Assembly: GCA_015499985.1 (NCBI GenBank)
Contig: JAAAUF010000073.1
Span: forward strand, 5,248 to 69,247
DNA length: 64,000 nt
Direction of reading: 5' to 3'
Source: Haplosporangium gracile
Lineage: Eukaryota > Mortierellomycota > Mortierellomycetes > Mortierellales > Mortierellaceae
In this document: piece after piece, positions 51,657 through 63,029 of the stretch
Layout of the letters: the number at the start of each line of letters is the position of its first letter
How positions within the stretch are numbered: the stretch's first letter is position 1
Position numbers and translations under genes: made by a program
The notes under the pieces: model-generated
The model's input: the letters and a program-made list of their open reading frames with translations, nothing else
The model's database searches: none
Told to the model about the DNA's origin: nothing

Positions 51657-53462
51657 TGTTGTTAAAAGTTTTGAGGTATAAAAAATAGGGTTGATCTAAT
51701 GGATAGCGAGGAGAAAGAAGAAGTATACGCGTCAGTATGGGTGAACATGGATCAAGATCATCGCTGCTTCTTGCTTTCAGACGACACTGACATCGATGCC
51801 GATGTGAGGTGAGTAATTAATACTTACGAGAAAAAGGTGAGGGGATATGAGTTCGGAGATAAAAAGAAAAGGGTGGAAATATACAAAGGGCGTGAAGGGG
51901 AAAGAGGGAGTAGGGAAAGAGAACAAGTAGTGAAGGGAGAAAAGGATAAAGAGAAGAAAAAAGAAGAAAAAGAAGAGAAGGGAGGGAAAAAAAAAAAAAA
52001 AAAAAAAAGGCAGAGGTTGAAAAAGAAGAGGACGCTTTTGTACCCGCAGACATCTGCTCCCCTTTCTTTCTTTCTTTCAAAGAAAGGGATGAATTGAATT
52101 CTGTTTTTGTCGGTCACAAACGAACCGAATGAATATAGTCCCTTACTCTCTAGACAACACACAACGACACACGCATCCATCCATCTCTTCTCTTCTCTTC
52201 TCTTCTCCAACAAAGTGAAACATTTCAATTGAATCGACTTGAACACTGAATACAGATGGTAGCAGTTACAAACCTTCTTTTGCTCATTCATTCTATTCCA
52301 CTCTTGTAAAGGGGCACCATCGACAAGGTATACTTTTCTTTGTAATAGACGCTTTACAACAAGAATGAAAACAAACTGAATCCCCATCTCGAAAGTCTTA
52401 CAAACATCCCTTCACTCTCTTCGAGATCAAGAATGGGCAAACACTAACTTGCAATAAAACACTAAAGGTCACTGTTGTTATTGTTGTTGTTGTTGGTGGT
52501 ATTGCTATTACTGTTGCCCTTCCTTCCTTCCTTGAGTCCTTCTTGTCCTTCTTTGAGATGCATTCATACTTTTACCTTTTGCCCTTTTTTTGTTGCTCCA
52601 ATTGCAAAAGCCGAGATGAGAGGCACCGAGAATCATAAGGGCAGGGTGTGGAAAAAGAGCAATAAGCTGTTTGCCGCAAGCTCTTGTTGATTTAGGTTCT
52701 ACTTCTCCACCATTTTTCTTACTAACACCCCTTCTCCTTCTCTTATCCTGTTCCCACCTTTGTTGTTGTTGTCGTTGTTGTTGTAGTCGCTATTGTTCTT
52801 GTTATTTACCTCACGCCTATCTCATTCGGTTGCTTGTTTTTGGCTCGGTGTGCCTAATAAAGAGCTTCTCCTATGATTAAGAACAGGCCTGACCAGGGGT
52901 AATAATGTTATCTGTCAAATAATCCGACGCTTTTTATTTTTTTTGTTTCCTTTTTCCCAAATGCCGATAGGGATGACGATGACCGGGTAACTCGGCATAA
53001 ACAGTAAAGTGTGAGAATGAAAGAATGAATGAAAGAAGCGAAGAAGTACGACCAGCATGGATGCGCTGTTTTTTGACGATGGCTTGTGAAGAGTCATCGT
53101 CCTCTGCCCCTGTCATCGGAAGAATTGGATCGCCCGAAGAAGGAGCGAGAAGGTGCCTTTTCGAAAAATGCGCGATTATTTTATTTTATTTTAGAATTCT
53201 ATGGCGCATAGCTTGCCGTTGCTACCAGAAGGGGGCCGTAAAAGTTCAATTGTTAGGCTCGTTCACTCGCATCATTGACACCCTGCCTTGCTCGTAGTAT
53301 CTCATATTGATCTACTTGTCCCGTTCTAGCCTTCCCTCCGAGTTGGCAGTGTTTATGAGATAAAAAGATTGCAAGGAATGATGGTACGGGTGCACAACAC
53401 ACAAACAAAATAAAACAAAAACAAAAACAAACAAAAGATAACGCACGCCGTTTGTTATTGTT

Positions 53463-53506
<44 letters not shown>

Positions 53507-55484
53507 AGAGAGAGAGGATTGCACGGTGATCTTTGATGTAGGGTTCCCTTTTGTGACGCACCCCACAATCCCTCGCGATTTTTTTTTCTTTTTTTTTAAG
53601 AGTAGAAAAGAAGAGAGGTCCATTGGCCGTCTTTGTGGAAGAACAGGACTGAAAATAAAAAATTGACCCTGTCATGCTCTCCTCACCTTTCCTTCTGCTC
53701 CCGTCCTTTTCACAGCCTCCGTCACTCTCATTCCTTCTCTCGTCCACTCGTGCTCACTGTCCTCACCTGTCATTCCTCTTATCTTTCAAACTCTGATCTT
53801 GGATACGAACTACTTCTAACTGTCCAACTTGCATTATCAAGCATGCTCACAGGCACAAACAATTACAATTATCTTTTTTTTCTCAACGCCTCCTTTCTTT
53901 CTAGCCTTCCCCTTGGTTTGGTCTAATCAACTCAAGATCTCACTCTTTTTAGTTCTTTCGATTGGGCAGTGAGAACTAAAAGCAAGACATGCAAAAGGGC
54001 AAAGGGAATTGTATGAATCCTTTGTCTCTCTCTCCTAACCGTGTTTGTGTTGGAGTTCTCAACTCTTTGCTGGGGACGAGAAGAGTTGGTTTCACCCAAC
54101 ATGGAGTCGAACCTCTTTCACCCTCTCCTCCACCTTCACAAGCTTTTCGTTTGTTCTGGTTCATGGTGTCGATACCAGCTTTTCGTTTCATTATTTTTGA
54201 TGCCCCTTCTCCACATGTTGCAAAGTCTCATACTTTTCATCATAAAAACTGGATCCCATACGATGGAATAACATCATTAAACCCAGGTCTGCTTGTCAAG
54301 AGAAACATCTTTTCCGAGAATATGAGCAAATGAAGAGCGGCTTGATTGTTCCCAATATTCCGTGCATACTAAGAGTAATAGTCCTTCTCACTCTCTAATA
54401 CCGTATTTTGCATTATCGATGCAGACTCAATCTCTCACCTGCGCTTCTCAGGCATCATCACCATCGTCCTCTTTCCCTTACAAAGAAAATTGGTCAACCC
54501 GTCGTCAGTTTTCTCCATCACCATCATTCGATTTGTGCCCCACAAGATAAATACTTTTCGGATTTTGATTGGCCAGAGATCATGCTTGTTCGTCCAGCCA
54601 GTCAGACAAGACCTCCCCAGCCCAGCCCAGCTCAGTCAAGTCCAACCCAGCTCATCCCTCATTTCAGCCAACCCAGCTCCGGATTCTTTTTTTCCCAGCG
54701 TGGAAGACAGGAAAGGAGGGGAACCAACTCTGTTTGCGAAAAGGGATCAGCAAATGTCCTGAAGGATCTGTGGACTGCTCATTTTTATCAGGTGATGTGT
54801 TGAAGTTGCTGTCGCCACCAATTTTCAGGCCTATCATGGTCTACAAAACAAGGCAAAAGCTCGATTTACACCAATGGGACGAAGAAAGACGGGTTTTGCA
54901 CGTTCTGGTCAGTCAGCATTGTCAATGATGTGCACGGACCACGATCAGATCTCAAGTAGCTCTGCTCAGAACTATGCTAGTTCTTGAACAACCATTGATC
55001 AATCTGCCTATTTCTTGGGGTGTTAACCTCTTTGAGGTACCTTTTGCTTGTAACGACTGTTGGTCTGAAAAGTTGCGTATCCATCATCATCATTGTTGTG
55101 GATCATGATGAGGCAGACTGACATTGGTGCAACCTCATGAGAAAACATATGTAGACATCATCATTACTACATACTAGTAGCTACCCACACGGAAACGTAC
55201 CTCCGTGAGAAATGGCCACTGCAACAATCATGGTTTGATGTTTTGCTCCCCTGTTCAGTCGGGCTTTGAACAGGAGCGGGAAAAAAAAACGCCCAGGGGT
55301 AAAGGGCAAACAAGGTCAAGAATACTTGCGATCAAGCACCGTCTGTTGCACAGCTACAGTAAAATACTCTTTAGACAGCATTCAAAGCATCAGATTCATG
55401 ACCCCTTGGCACAATGCCCCTTCTTTTTTTATTTCAAAAAAAAATTGGCGGGCAGCTTGCATATTTACTTAAACGATAATCATG
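51657..55484. other. Intergenic region
   Basis: 3.8 kb with no convincing intact gene. 51840-52020 is A/G-rich, so it is a pyrimidine leader for the minus-strand acetyl-CoA synthetase gene. It also holds a long GA repeat (53465-53516) and T-runs. Small frames have no recognisable domain. Confidence 0.55.
53465..53516 (+). repeat. (GA)n microsatellite
   Basis: About 25 GA units with one GGGA interruption. Confidence 0.95.
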
Positions 55485-55753
55485 ACAACATTCGACAGCA
55501 GGATCTGTTTTGTTATATGGTTTATCCACCATCTAGACAAGGCCTCCAGCAAGGCGACCGAGGAGCATCATATCCGCGTGTCGGGACAACTAATAGTGAG
55601 GGCTTTATGCCTGAAAAGGCATTCATCGACTTGAAAGCTAAACGTATCAGCTCAGCGATGAAGCTCTACAAGCACATCCAGATGGTGTCAAAGTCCATGA
55701 ACCGCGGCATTGTTAGCAGGGCGCTGCTTTTGTCCCTTGTAAAAAAAATTTAA
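55485..55753 (+). pseudogene. Decayed copy of the FAD-dependent monooxygenase
   Basis: Two segments match the intact genes just downstream. Part 1 (about 55485-55590) reads IHHLDKASSKATEEH in the frame starting at TGG 55518, against IHHLDKASSKAAEEH in the gene at 59268. Part 2 (about 55619-55740) is in another frame. It aligns without gaps to the C-terminal helices: AF, A, RI, Y, and S-K before an RGIV that is identical in the second intact gene. The stretch between them, carrying the FAD-binding GD motif, is missing. No N-terminal half was found upstream. The frame change and internal loss make this a relic, closest to the gene at 59268. Confidence 0.8.
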
Positions 55754-56518
55754 TAGAAAGAAATACGTACATGGCAGTCTGTGATCAGGTATTCAAGTTG
55801 TGATTGATTATTGAGAAACATGTCCTGAGGATTGATAATAGCTATTTATTTAACACTTTACATCGTTGACGATGAGAATTGATCTTGCGTATGGGTGAAA
55901 GTGCCCTTACAAAGAAGAAATAGATGCTTTGTAAGGACTAATGCGTACGAGAAAAGAAGCGGCCAGTTTCCTATCTCTCTTCTGTGCCTATTGCCGTTGG
56001 TGCACAGTTTTTTCAATGCATGAGAGTTGGGAGAAATATGCTCTGATGTCGCACAGACAAAAAATAAAAAGAACGGAGCATGAAAATTGTAGCTGGAAGG
56101 TAAGGAAAGTGATCGGTCGTTTTGACTCTTGAGGTCGTAATGTCGATTTGCGGCCAGGCTGAACTCGTTAACGAGAAGCACTTGTCCATCGCTGCTTGGA
56201 AGGGTCTTTAGGTAGAATGGTTATCTTTTTATTGACATGTACGTAAAGGTGGTATTGAGGGGGAGACCTGACTTACCCGGCGCAACTGGACTTTGTTAGC
56301 GGCATGCAACAAACAAAGGAGAGTTGTTATGTCTATGGAAAGGAGGCCAACGAAAAAAGTGAACACAAACAAAATGAGTAAAAAGAGGACCTGAAGCACC
56401 TGAAAGACAACAAAAATCAACCCAACTCACGCCATTGCGCCTCTCATCTGATTCCAACCCTCTCCTCATCTTTCCTTCATCTCATCACTTTTCATTCCTC
56501 TTCATTCCATTCACCGAA
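55754..56518. other. Intergenic region before the first FAD monooxygenase
   Basis: No gene is seen. The last 80 bases are C/T-rich and lead into the ATG at 56519. Confidence 0.55.
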
Positions 56519-58329
56519 ATGTCAACAATGGCCGACAAACCGACTGTGCTTATTGTAGGAGCTGGTCTGGGAGGACTGATGCTGGGAGCCCTCCTCGAGA
56601 AGGCCGATATCTCCTACGTTATCTTTGAGCGCTCCTCATACGTCAAGCCCCTCGGTATGTTTCATGGCGCATTAGATTATTTCTCCTCCACAGGAAAGAA
56701 CGAAGGAAGTACATGCAAAGAAGCTACTGCTGACGGACGCTTTCATTTTCTCGATTCTAACTTTAGGATCGGCGATTATGGTTGGACCCAACTTGATGTG
56801 GTTGTTCGAGCAGATGAACATTGACGAAGAATTTAAGGCCATCGGCAAGCCCACGTTCGACTGCGTCATTGGCAAGGATGATATGAAGGTTATTTGCAAG
56901 GTCGACTTTCGGCACACCGTTGAGTAGTAAGTCTTTTTGTTTTTACATGCGTGCGGTCGTATTGCTATGTATCTTTCACTTGCAATACTAAAAAGAAAGT
57001 ATGTTTTTTTGTCAATTAGCACGGGATATTGCAACTACATCGTTGGTCGTCCGGCGCTCTACGAACTCCTCCTCAGACAGATCCCCCCACACAAAGTTCT
57101 TTTCAACAAGCGTGTGCTCAAAGTTGCCGAAACCGAGGAAGGCGTCAAGATCAGTACCACCGACAATTCCACCTATGAGGGCGATATCCTTGTGGGGGCC
57201 GATGGTGCTTACAGCGCCGTCCGTCAACGCATGTACGAAACCCTCAAGGCAGCAGGCACACTACCCAAATCCGACCAAGAGGAGCTCCCATTCAAATCGA
57301 CCTGCCTGGTTGGTCAGACCAAACCCCTGGATTTCGCTGCCGATTTCCCAGAGTTCCTAGACGAGTCGGGATCCTTTTACTGCACCCTCAGTAAGACCTC
57401 GCCCTACACATGGACAGTCTTCCCGACTATCAACGGAAATCTCTGCTGGATGGTCATGCATCACCTCGACAAGCAATCGAGTAAGGCAGCAGAGGAACAT
57501 CGGTTCAGAGAGTCAGAGAATTCGCAGTGGGGGTCCCATGCTGCCCAGGCAATGTGTGACGAGACACGACATTTTATTTTGCCGTTTGGGACCAAGAAGG
57601 CGACTATGGGAGACCTGTATGACTTGACGCCGCAGGATCGTATCTCCAAGGTTATGTTGGAGGAAAAGGTCTTTCAGACCTGGTATTCCGGACGAACTGT
57701 CCTTTTGGGTGATGGTACGTTCACCTGCGCGCATTATAGTCGTCTTTTTACCTATCCAGTCAAGGTTGTCATTTTATAGACTAACAGTGCTCCATTTCGT
57801 GCAACTTATAGCATGCCACAAGCTGAATCCGTCAGGAGCACATGGTAAGGATCATATCTCACAAGAAGCAGGATGAGTTGCTTACTGCATTGACCAAGCT
57901 ACTCACAATGGCTTTTGCTCTGACATCCTTACTACAGGTGCGGTGACGGCGATGCACGATGCATTGGCACTGGCGAATTTGATCTACGCGCTGCCTAACA
58001 AAACTTCCGTGGCGATCGAGGAGGCGTTTTCCGAGTACCAAGCCGAGCGGATCGGACCTGTCACAGCATCTTACAACGCCAGCAAGGCTCTATCGATGGT
58101 CATCGGACGAGGTCCCATTGGCGCGATCGCTCTGTTTCTTCGAAAGTACACTCCCTTGTTCATTTGGGATACGGTGATCGTTAACAAGAAGAAGGCCATT
58201 CTCGACCGTCCGACTGCTGGGTTCTTGCGGAAGGTGAGAACCAAGGGGACCGTCCCCCCGACCGTTTCCCCGAGCAGCGAGAAGGCCAGGAAGGTGTTTG
58301 AACAGCGGACCAGAGCCGTGTCTGTTTAA
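56519..58329 (+). CDS. FAD-dependent monooxygenase, tandem copy 1
   Basis: Five exons, 56519-56654, 56767-56926, 57020-57714, 57812-57844 and 57938-58329, join in frame to 471 residues. It has the p-hydroxybenzoate/salicylate hydroxylase fold: the Rossmann GAGLGG (14-19) after VLIV, the DG motif GADGAYSAVR, and the GD motif GRTVLLGDACHKLNPSGAHG (D330), split by introns around a 33-base exon. Such enzymes use FAD and NAD(P)H to hydroxylate or epoxidise aromatic or isoprenoid substrates; the substrate here is unknown. A hydrophobic stretch near the C-terminus (IGAIALFL...PLFIW) may associate with membranes. I chose ATG 56519 because it follows a C/T-rich leader; a second ATG lies three codons later. 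It is the tandem paralogue of 59268-61405. Confidence 0.93.
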
Positions 58330-58349
58330 AAAAAAAAAAGAAGTATGAA

Positions 58350-58355
58350 AATAAA
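58350..58355 (+). terminator. Poly(A) signal
   Basis: AATAAA about 20 bases after the stop codon of monooxygenase copy 1. Confidence 0.5.
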
Positions 58356-58452
58356 TGTTGTGCGCTAATGACATAAGTAATGTGTTTCTTTGCGAGAATG
58401 TTGTGGATTGGCAGGACTTGACCAATGAATCTTGACATTAATCTCCGAGCTA

Positions 58453-58579
58453 CTCACACGGTCTAACCGGGCGTCTTTTTTGGTTGGATCTTTGTCAAAT
58501 ATATGTCATTTGCTATAACAAATTCCTGTAATTGACAACGTGTCTTACCAAAAAAGACGCCCGGTCAAAACTCTGTGAG
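58453..58579. mobile_element. Small inverted-repeat element (MITE-like or foldback)
   Basis: A perfect 19-base inverted repeat, ACCGGGCGTCTTTTTTGGT at 58466-58484 and its complement at 58547-58565, lies in imperfect outer arms that begin CTCACA and end TGTGAG. Inner parts also pair (TTGTCAA with TTGACAA; TTGCTATAAC is near the centre). The unit of about 127 bases can fold into one long hairpin and has no coding capacity. I see no clear target-site duplication. It could instead be a hairpin RNA or a paired regulatory site. Confidence 0.6.
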
Positions 58580-59007
58580 AAAAGTACGAACGTCTATGGT
58601 TGTAAGGAACAACACTGCCTCATCTGGACACGGTTATATGGAGAGGTACTCGTTCATTAACAAAAGGAACCCTGTTAATGACCATACATATTCCTGGAGA
58701 CGTACAGGGACCATGGGTGTGTCTCTTTACAAAGAAATCGCGCAAAAATACTGGTTTAAGAGTAACTATCGGGCATGATTGCTCACATGAAGAGCTTGTA
58801 TCATGCAAAAAGTATGCAACAATGCCTAAAGGCATGGCGCCACAACCTGTCGATCATAATGGAAATCATCGGGGTTGTGAATTGTAGACAGAAACAATAG
58901 TCCGGATAGCAATTGTCGAGACAAACAATCGAGAAAGATAGAGTGAAAGGGAGCTCTAGCCTTGTCCTTTTGCCCGCAATGAAGGCTTGAGTCGAAGAGG
59001 GCTCAAA

Positions 59008-59023
59008 AAACGGGCGCCCGTTT
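59008..59023. promoter_or_regulatory. 16-base perfect palindrome upstream of copy 2
   Basis: AAACGGGCGCCCGTTT is its own reverse complement and lies about 245 bases before the ATG of copy 2. GC-rich palindromes of this size often bind dimeric factors such as Zn2Cys6 proteins. That role is inferred. Confidence 0.35.
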
Positions 59024-59267
59024 AGTTCGATAAGTGGGGAAGGGTAAAAAACGAACAGAACGTAACCATAGGGAGGAGTGATAATCAAGGTTGGAGTCCG
59101 CGTGAAAGAAACGCAGACAAGCGGACAGACAAGGGAGCCACTTTTTAGTCAACGAATAACCTCTCTCTTCTCATTCGTCACCCCCTCCCCACTCTTCCGC
59201 TCATCCTCATCTTCATCCCTAATCTCTCTCTTTTTCTTTTCAACTCATTCATTACCAACCTCCACTC

Positions 59268-61405
59268 ATGTCGACGGAACGCAGCAGTCAACCCACGGTC
59301 CTTATTGTCGGAGCAGGCCTGGGAGGGCTTATGCTTGGAGCACTCTTGGAAAAGGCCGATATCCCCTATGCCATCTTTGAGCGCACCGCCGAAGTCAAGC
59401 CCCTTGGTATGATAGTAACTACTGACAAGCATAGCCCTTGGGGTTCTCTTACATTACCTTCTGTACCACATACCGCATAAAATGAAACGGGTACATTTTT
59501 TCAATCCAAACTAACAAATCGACGATTTGTGTTGTGTGCAACAGGCTCGGCACTGTTGGTGGGTCCCAACATGATTCCTCTCTTTGAGCAGCTGGGTATT
59601 GACAAAGAGTTCATTGCCATGGGCAGACCCACCCCCAAGATCACCGTCAACCGCGAGGGTGGACCCCCACTGTACATTGTCAGCTCCCTTCCTCAAGTCA
59701 AGTAGTACGCTCCACCATCGTCCTCGTTTTGCCTCAGTACTGATTATCACCGATCAAACGAAGAAATCATCCCTGACAACGGTCAAACCTTTTCCTCTGA
59801 TAAATTAGCACGGGCTACTACAGTTACATCGTCTCTCGTCCGCTCTTCTACGATCTCCTGTTGAAGTTAATCCCCGCAGAAAAGATCCACTTCAGCAAGC
59901 GCGTCCTCACCATTTCAGAAAAAGAAGAGCGAGTCAAGATCCAGACGGCAGACAACTACACCTACGAGGGTGACATCCTCGTCGGAGCTGATGGTGCCTA
60001 CAGTGCTGTCCGCCAACGTATGTACGAGGCTTTGAGACAGGAAGGTAGGCTGCCCAAGTCTGACCAGGAAGACTTGCCTTTCCACTCGACCTGTCTTGTG
60101 GGCCAGACCACAAAGATCGACCTTGCAGACTTTCCCGAGTTCCAGGAGCCTCTGTGTTCCTTCTACAACACCATGGGCAAGGATAGCCCGCACACTGTGA
60201 GTATAAGCTGTTTGTTTGTTTGTTTGTTTATCTGTTTGTTTATTTGTTTGTTTATTTGTTTGTTTTTTTCGATCACTTTTTCTTTGCTCTCGTTGACTTT
60301 GGGTTTGGAAACATGGTTTACACGAAATGAACCTTCTTTCCTCTTTTTGAACATAATTTTATCGCATGTCATCTTCTTAATGATTTCTTCCAACTTTCTT
60401 CACACCCTCAAAAAACGGGTTTTCTTGAACGTAGTGGGTTGTATTCGCAACGGCACAGTCGACTTTATGCTATATGGTCATCCACCATCTCGACAAGGCC
60501 TCCAGCAAGGCCGCCGAAGAGCATCGTTTCCGCGAGTCGGATAACTCGCAGTGGGGACCTCATGCTGCTCAAGCAATGGTGGATGAAACGCGCCACTTCC
60601 CGCTCGCCATCGGAACCAAGAAGATGACCATGGGCGACCTCTATGACTTAACGCCCCAAGGCCGCATCTCCAAGGTCATGCTGGAAGAGAAGGTTTTCCA
60701 GACCTGGCACTCTGGACGCACCGTCCTTCTCGGCGATGGTAAGTCTGTTGTAGCGCTTGGTGCAATTGAGTTCTTCCTGGCAAATGTTGTTTCTAAGTTG
60801 CTAACACTCTGTATTCCTCGTTCGCGTCGTGTTTGCTTGTGATGGTATAGCCTGCCACAAGCTGAACCCATCTGGTGGCCATGGTAAGTTTGCAATGTTT
60901 CGTTTTTCATCCTTTCCACAGAAAAAAAAAATTGCAACGTTCCAGACCGTGTTTTCCGATCAAGCGAACTAAACTCGTGTTTCTATTTGTTTATTTCCCC
61001 AATGTTTACTTACCTACAGGAGCAATCACCGCGATGCACGACGCCATCGCCCTCGCAAACCTGATCTACGCTCTCCCAGCTAACGCCAACACCAACACCA
61101 TCCACAAGGTGTTCGAGGAATACCAAACCGAGCGCATCGTTCCCGTGACAGAGTCCTACAACACCAGCAAGTCGTTTTCCAAGATTTTGGAACGCGGCAT
61201 TGTCGGGATGATTGCTTTATTCTTGTTCAAGAATATCCCTCTTTGGATGCTTAATATGATCTATAAGAGACAAATTCTTAGTAGGCCTCAAGTTGGATTT
61301 TTACCGATTATACCATTGAAGGGTACTGTCCCTGCTCTGCAATCTCCGAGTACCGAGAAGGCTACGGCTGTTTATAATAAGCGCATGGCCGCCGTTTCTC
61401 TTTAA
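59268..61405 (+). CDS. FAD-dependent monooxygenase, tandem copy 2
   Basis: Six exons, 59268-59406, 59545-59704, 59809-60196, 60435-60738, 60851-60883 and 61020-61405, join in frame to 469 residues. Motifs match copy 1: GAGLGG at 14-19, GADGAYSAVR, and GRTVLLGDACHKLNPSGGHG across the same 33-base exon. Exon 2 is 160 bases in both copies and splits the same Tyr codon. The extra intron 60197-60434 is absent from copy 1; it falls between SPHT and WVVF, where copy 1 reads SPYTWTVF without a break. The C-terminus has the same RG...ALFLF hydrophobic stretch. Substrate unknown; copies 1 and 2 probably act on related compounds. An AATAAA lies just after the stop codon. Confidence 0.93.
60208..60268 (+). 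repeat. TGTT-rich repeat in the extra intron of copy 2
   Basis: Repeated GTTT/TGTT units with variants begin a dozen bases after the donor site. Confidence 0.85.
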
Positions 61406-62348
61406 TCAAGAAATAAATTTCGCGTTTCCATACATTTTTTGTTTTGCATTTGTGGGGAATTGATTCACAGCCCTGAGACTGATTAGATCGTGACGAACAG
61501 TCACTTCCATGGTCATCAGCTCCTCGTCACGCACGCCTACATCGACGAAAAGGATTCGCTTCCTTGCAAGAAACAATTTGAAGACAAAAATGAGGGACCA
61601 GCGGTTAGTCTGTATGATTTGAATAGCCTAAGGTTGTTTTGTTTTGAAAACAACAAGAAATAAAAAAGAGCGACCGGTGCAGATTTTTCGGGAGGACGTG
61701 GGGTTGTTGATTTCGTTATTGTTACGTGTGCGAGTGTACTTCAATGGTTACACACGTTATGCACCGGAGAGAGGAATTGCCCGTTTGCCGAGAACGAGGA
61801 AAGCAGAGTGAAACAAAGCATCTTTGCCATGCACATTCTGCTATTCTTGATCGTCCCAGATTTGTTTCCCATCGATCGTCAGTCGCACTTTGATCGCAGG
61901 TTGATAAACGTAATTGTTTCAACCAATCTTGACGTATCGTGTAATCGTTAATTCTTGATGTAAAAGTGGTCAATGCGTCGTTGGTCAGGGTTGGACCAAC
62001 CCGAAAAATAAAATCGTCGAGATGCATAGACGTGAAACAAGGTACACTACTTCCTCCTTGAAAGAAGTACAACCCCTTTTGTTTGCTCGTCGTTTGGTTT
62101 TCACCCTTTGATCGTTTTACCTCCTCCTCCTTTATATCCGTCTGCCATCCTCATCCTGAGAACTCGAATCGCCGACTTTCTTCTCCTACTTTCTCCTCCC
62201 ATCCTTCATAAAAATTCTCTTTTCTTTTCCATCAATTCCTCTCCATTCATGTTCTATCATCGCATTATCCGCCTTTATTCTAGTACAGCGTATTTTTCAC
62301 CTTCTTCACAATAACAAAAACGTTTCGACCCACCACTCTGTCTGTTTA
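61406..62348. other. Intergenic region
   Basis: No gene recognised. 62105-62310 is C/T-rich, like a leader for the decayed gene at 62349. Confidence 0.5.
61412..61417 (+). terminator. Poly(A) signal
   Basis: AATAAA seven bases after the stop codon of monooxygenase copy 2. Confidence 0.5.
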
Positions 62349-62725
62349 ATGCCTGCCAACTATACCCCAATGCTGGTCCATCAACAGCCTTGACTCGCCA
62401 CCGATTCTAACGCTGAGTCCCTCTACCTCGTTAGCTCTCCCACCGTGAACACTCTGGAAGTCAACTTCGTCACCAACCCCAGCGCCACTGCTGTCAATCA
62501 GGTCATCTCACAACATGATCCGAGTACTTGAAAGTTGAAACTACGACGCGCCAAAACTATGCTACAAATCTCCCATACCGTCCTCAACTAGCAGTCAAGT
62601 CTGGATTATTTAATTTGGACTCAATGCAACTGCCATGACGATCGCCGATTCCAACTACACGCTCTCTCCTTGGAACCAGTCTCAACCTCATTCATTTGGG
62701 TCGCACAAAGCAGTTCGCTTGAAGC
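62349..62725 (+). pseudogene. Decayed protein gene, plus strand
   Basis: From ATG 62349 the frame reads MPANYTPMLVHQQP, then TGA. It then continues open and protein-like (AESLYLVSSPTVNTLEVNF and onward) to a second stop near 62531. A related-looking piece, with NATAMTIADSNYTLSPWNQ, lies at about 62626-62690 after another stop. Codon usage resembles that of the real genes. The YLVSSPTVNTLEVNF style recalls secreted proteins common in Mortierella-type fungi (memory, not a search). It is preceded by a normal-looking C/T-rich leader. Stops in several places argue for a dead gene; sequencing error is less likely. Confidence 0.6.
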
Positions 62726-62929
62726 GGGGTTGATAGACTATTTGGAGTTGTTTACTGTCTGGACGAGTTCCTCATACAAAATCGACCCTTTTGAGGTGGG
62801 CTGAATTACGCCTGAATTTCTTAAAAGGAGTGGCCATCGAGTGTAGGTGCAATAACACATCAACGGTAAAATCAAGAATCATAACTTCGTTTGAGTCCAA
62901 ATTGGGCTAGTAAGCTAAGCAAAATGTGG

Positions 62930-62935
<6 letters not shown>

Positions 62936-62962
<27 letters not shown>

Positions 62963-62963
62963 T
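62936..62963 (+). repeat. Poly-T run
   Basis: About 26 T with one C near the start, between two decayed genes. Confidence 0.9.
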
Positions 62964-63029
62964 CGCTCTTGATAGTTCCGCGGTCGAACAATTCCAGTTG
63001 ACACATTGTGTTCTTCTGCTGACTCGGAC

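Larger units (their letters stand above)
58330..59267. other. Spacer between the tandem monooxygenase genes
   Basis: Holds the poly(A) signal of copy 1, the inverted-repeat element, a 16-base palindrome and the C/T-rich leader of copy 2. No gene is seen. Confidence 0.6.

Noticed and set aside
55205..55753. A single 182-residue protein read straight through
   Set aside because: Its middle (PPSRQGLQQG) is an out-of-frame reading of the monooxygenase segment; the region is better explained as a frameshifted relic.
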